NCBI GenBank assembly: GCA_031177445.1
Contig: JAPSGP010000023.1
Span: 1 to 16,713, forward strand
Source: Acidimicrobiia bacterium
GTDB lineage: Bacteria > Actinomycetota > Acidimicrobiia > IMCC26256 > JACDBD01
DNA length: 16,713 bases
Direction: 5' to 3'
Below are positions 15,182 to 16,713 of the stretch, one piece after another (the stretch's first letter is position 1; each line of letters starts with the position of its first letter). Under the pieces are notes generated by a model that saw only the letters and a program-made list of their open reading frames with translations, was not told the origin of the DNA and did not search any database. The position numbers and the translations under genes are program-made.

Positions 15182-15925
15182 GTGGAAGGATCCCCGCTCG
15201 TGCATGTGCCGATTGCCGCCTACCTCGTGATCCTCTTCGTGATCATCGTCGCGGGCGCGGCCCAGGGCTCGATCGGCTTCGGCCAGAACCTCATCACGGT
15301 CCCGATCATCGCGGTGCTGCTCCCGGAGGCCCTGCCGGGCACCATGGTCGTGGTCGGCGTGCCGCTGTCTTTGCTCATGGCAGCGCGTGAGCATCACGGC
15401 ATCGACCGCCGCGGCGTTGCCTGGATCGCGCTCGGGCGGGTTCCGGGGACCATCGCCGGCGTCGTCGTGGTCGCTGTCGTGTCGTCCAGGCTGCTCGGCG
15501 GCCTTGCCGGCGTCGCCACCGTGGCCGGTGTGCTCATGAGCCTGTTCGCCGGTCCGGTTCGTGTCGGTCCACCAACAGCATCCGCCGCCGGTGTCGCCTC
15601 CGGGATCATGGGGACGGCGGCCGCGATCGACGGCCCTCCGCTCGCGCTCCTCTACCAGCATCACCCGGGACACGCGTTTCGCCCGACCCTCGCGGTGTGC
15701 TTTCTCCTTGCGACCGCGATGTCTCTGTTCGCGCTCGCCCTGGCCGGCGAGATCACCGGAGCCCAGTTGGTGCTCGCAGCCGCGCTGATCCCGGGATCCC
15801 TCGTCGGCTTCGCGGTCAGTCGCTGGACAACGCGGGCGCTCCACGGCCGCGATCTCAGACCGGCAATCCTGGCGCTCGTGACCGCTACCGGGGTCGCAGC
15901 AATCGTGCGGGCGGTCGTGGGGTGA
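15182..15925 (+). CDS. TauE/SafE-family membrane permease
   Basis: A 247-residue, strongly hydrophobic protein with about eight membrane segments (roughly 10-29, 36-66 as two, 76-100, 104-123, 134-158, 168-188, 192-212, 226-245). The first loop carries AAQGSIGFGQNLITVP and the second half has a related GVASGIMGTAAAIDGPPLAL, the internal repeat of the TauE/SafE (DUF81) family. Members export sulfite, sulfoacetate or other small organic anions; the substrate here cannot be read from the sequence. The GTG at 15182 is supported by GAGGGG five bases upstream; a GTG at 15200 is a possible alternative. It is divergent from miaB and overlaps the acetyltransferase gene downstream (GTGA). Confidence 0.85.
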   Translation: MEGSPLVHVPIAAYLVILFVIIVAGAAQGSIGFGQNLITVPIIAVLLPEALPGTMVVVGVPLSLLMAAREHHGIDRRGVAWIALGRVPGTIAGVVVVAVVSSRLLGGLAGVATVAGVLMSLFAGPVRVGPPTASAAGVASGIMGTAAAIDGPPLALLYQHHPGHAFRPTLAVCFLLATAMSLFALALAGEITGAQLVLAAALIPGSLVGFAVSRWTTRALHGRDLRPAILALVTATGVAAIVRAVVG

Positions 15926-16443
15926 CCGAGCTCGAGACCGAGCGGCTGCTCCTGCGCCAGTGGCGCCACGACGACCTCGAGCCCTACGCCCGCATCTGCG
16001 CCGATCCCGAGGTCATGCGATATCTGGGAGGCAAGCCGTTCAACCTTCGCCAGAGCGCGGACCAGATGGAGGAATTCCTGCAGCACTGGAGGGACCATGG
16101 CTTCGGCCTCTGGGCGGCCGAGCTCCGGGTGTCCGGGGCGTTCATCGGCTTCATCGGGTTGACGACGCACACCTGGTGGCCTGGTGTCGAGGTCGGCTGG
16201 CGCCTGGATCGGGGCTTCTGGAATCGGGGCTTCGCCACCGAGGGCGCGTCGGCAGGTCTCGACTACGGCTTCAGCGAGCTCGGCCTCGAGCGCATCATCT
16301 CGATCACCCGCCCAGAGAACACCGCGTCCCGAAGAGTGATGGAGAAGATCGGACTGACGTTCGAACAGGACGCGGTGCTGCCCCACGCGGGCCCGGTGGT
16401 GATCTACGGCATAGATCGGAGCAACTGGACACCCAACCGATGA
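15922..16443 (+). CDS. GNAT-family N-acetyltransferase (RimJ/RimL-like)
   Basis: A 173-residue GNAT protein of the RimJ/RimL type. It opens with ETERLLLRQWRHDDLEPY, has the core strand VSGAFIGFIGL, the acetyl-CoA pyrophosphate loop in WNRGFATEGA (100-109), and the final LERIISITRPENTASRRVMEKIGL segment, all family hallmarks. The substrate could be a protein N-terminus, amino acid or small amine and is unknown. The GTG at 15922 overlaps the permease stop as GTGA and gives the full domain; upstream in-frame codons lie within the permease gene. The pair forms a small plus-strand operon between miaB and recA, where recX is found in some relatives. Confidence 0.92.
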   Translation: MTELETERLLLRQWRHDDLEPYARICADPEVMRYLGGKPFNLRQSADQMEEFLQHWRDHGFGLWAAELRVSGAFIGFIGLTTHTWWPGVEVGWRLDRGFWNRGFATEGASAGLDYGFSELGLERIISITRPENTASRRVMEKIGLTFEQDAVLPHAGPVVIYGIDRSNWTPNR

Positions 16444-16488
16444 GGCGCGGTCAGCCGAGCCGGAATCGCAAAGCGGAAGCGCCCGGAT

Positions 16489-16520
16489 TGTGCGGAGCGG
16501 CCGGGGAGACCGCCCGCACA
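16489..16520. terminator. Bidirectional hairpin between GNAT gene and recA
   Basis: TGTGCGG (16489-16495) pairs with CCGCACA (16514-16520), continuing as GCGG (16497-16500) with CCGC (16510-16513) past a single bulged A, around a 9-base loop. It lies between two convergent genes. There is no T-run, as is usual in high-GC actinobacteria, so termination efficiency is unknown. Confidence 0.6.
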
Positions 16521-16536
16521 TCCCCGGCTGGGTGCC

Positions 16537-16713
16537 TCAGCCCTCGATCTCGAGCGCGTCGTCGGTCTCGCCGGTCGCGGCCGGCTCGCCTTCGCCGTCG
16601 CCGGCCGACTCGTCGATGCCGACGGCCTGCTTGATCTTCTCGCTGATCTCGAACACGAGGTCCAGGTTCTCGGCCAGGAACTGCTTGGCGTTCTCGGCCA
16701 GGGTCGCGAGAAC
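16537..16713 (-). CDS. recA: RecA recombinase, C-terminal fragment
   Basis: Only the last 58 residues are in the window; the gene continues past the right edge. The reverse-strand frame contains ENAKQFLAENLDLVFEISEK followed by IKQAVGI, the characteristic end of the RecA C-terminal domain. An acidic tail follows (ESAGDGEGEPAATGETDDALEIEG in part), as is typical for RecA, where the tail tempers DNA binding. RecA forms filaments on single-stranded DNA, drives recombination and stimulates LexA cleavage; lexA lies 9 kb away. The genes usually following recA in actinobacteria start with recX, but here the next gene is a convergent acetyltransferase. Confidence 0.9.
   Translation of the reverse strand, partial: VLATLAENAKQFLAENLDLVFEISEKIKQAVGIDESAGDGEGEPAATGETDDALEIEG

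Noticed and set aside
12026..15230. Long plus-strand frames opposite dapF, miaA and miaB
   Set aside because: No recognisable domain; the minus-strand genes carry complete family motifs.

Overview
This window is a high-GC chromosomal segment of an actinobacterium. The gene order matches the conserved actinobacterial block recA / miaB-miaA-dapF-hflX / lexA / LysM gene / nrdR, familiar from Mycobacterium tuberculosis (recA, miaB, miaA, dapF, hflX, lexA, Rv2719c, nrdR). The SOS boxes are of the CGAAC-N4-GTTCG type. The class II ribonucleotide reductase beside nrdR and the DapC-DapD-DapE cluster fit a deep-branching actinobacterium such as an Acidimicrobiia relative, but that placement is inference. 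No mobile element, CRISPR array or tRNA/rRNA gene was seen.

Layout. (1) 2-2558, plus strand: the 3' end of a zinc-type alcohol dehydrogenase overlaps a STAS anti-sigma-factor antagonist. A GAF-PP2C-HATPase fusion protein and a second STAS gene follow, giving a complete partner-switching module without a sigma factor in view. (2) 2562-6561, minus strand: a LysM membrane protein resembling the SOS cell-division regulators, then nrdR, then nrdJ. nrdJ has a recognisable promoter with two NrdR boxes 31 bp apart. (3) 6562-6895: the divergent LysM/lexA control region, with four LexA-type boxes, seven 13-bp tandem repeats in the LysM leader, and a structured lexA leader. (4) 6896-7522, plus strand: lexA, whose stop overlaps that of dapE. 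(5) 7517-15155, minus strand, transcribed miaB-miaA-dapF-hflX-dapC-dapD-dapE with mostly overlapping or nearly touching genes: tRNA A37 modification, a ribosome-associated GTPase, and four steps of lysine/meso-diaminopimelate synthesis by the succinylase route. (6) 15182-16443, plus strand: a TauE/SafE-like permease and a GNAT acetyltransferase. (7) 16537-16713, minus strand: the C-terminus of RecA, convergent with the GNAT gene across a likely terminator hairpin.

How the parts work together. RecA filaments trigger LexA self-cleavage, which would derepress lexA and the LysM gene, pausing division during DNA damage. NrdR senses nucleotides and represses nrdJ, the dNTP-making enzyme, so damage response and dNTP supply sit side by side. 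The dap genes make the cell-wall cross-linking amino acid and lysine.

The points most worth a second look are the 13-bp purine-rich repeat array in the LysM leader; a serine in place of the first catalytic cysteine of DapF; a set of genes without a Shine-Dalgarno sequence but with a TANNNT hexamer 6-8 bp before the start codon, suggesting leaderless transcripts; a perfect inverted repeat with the miaB start codon in its loop; and the absence of recX next to recA.
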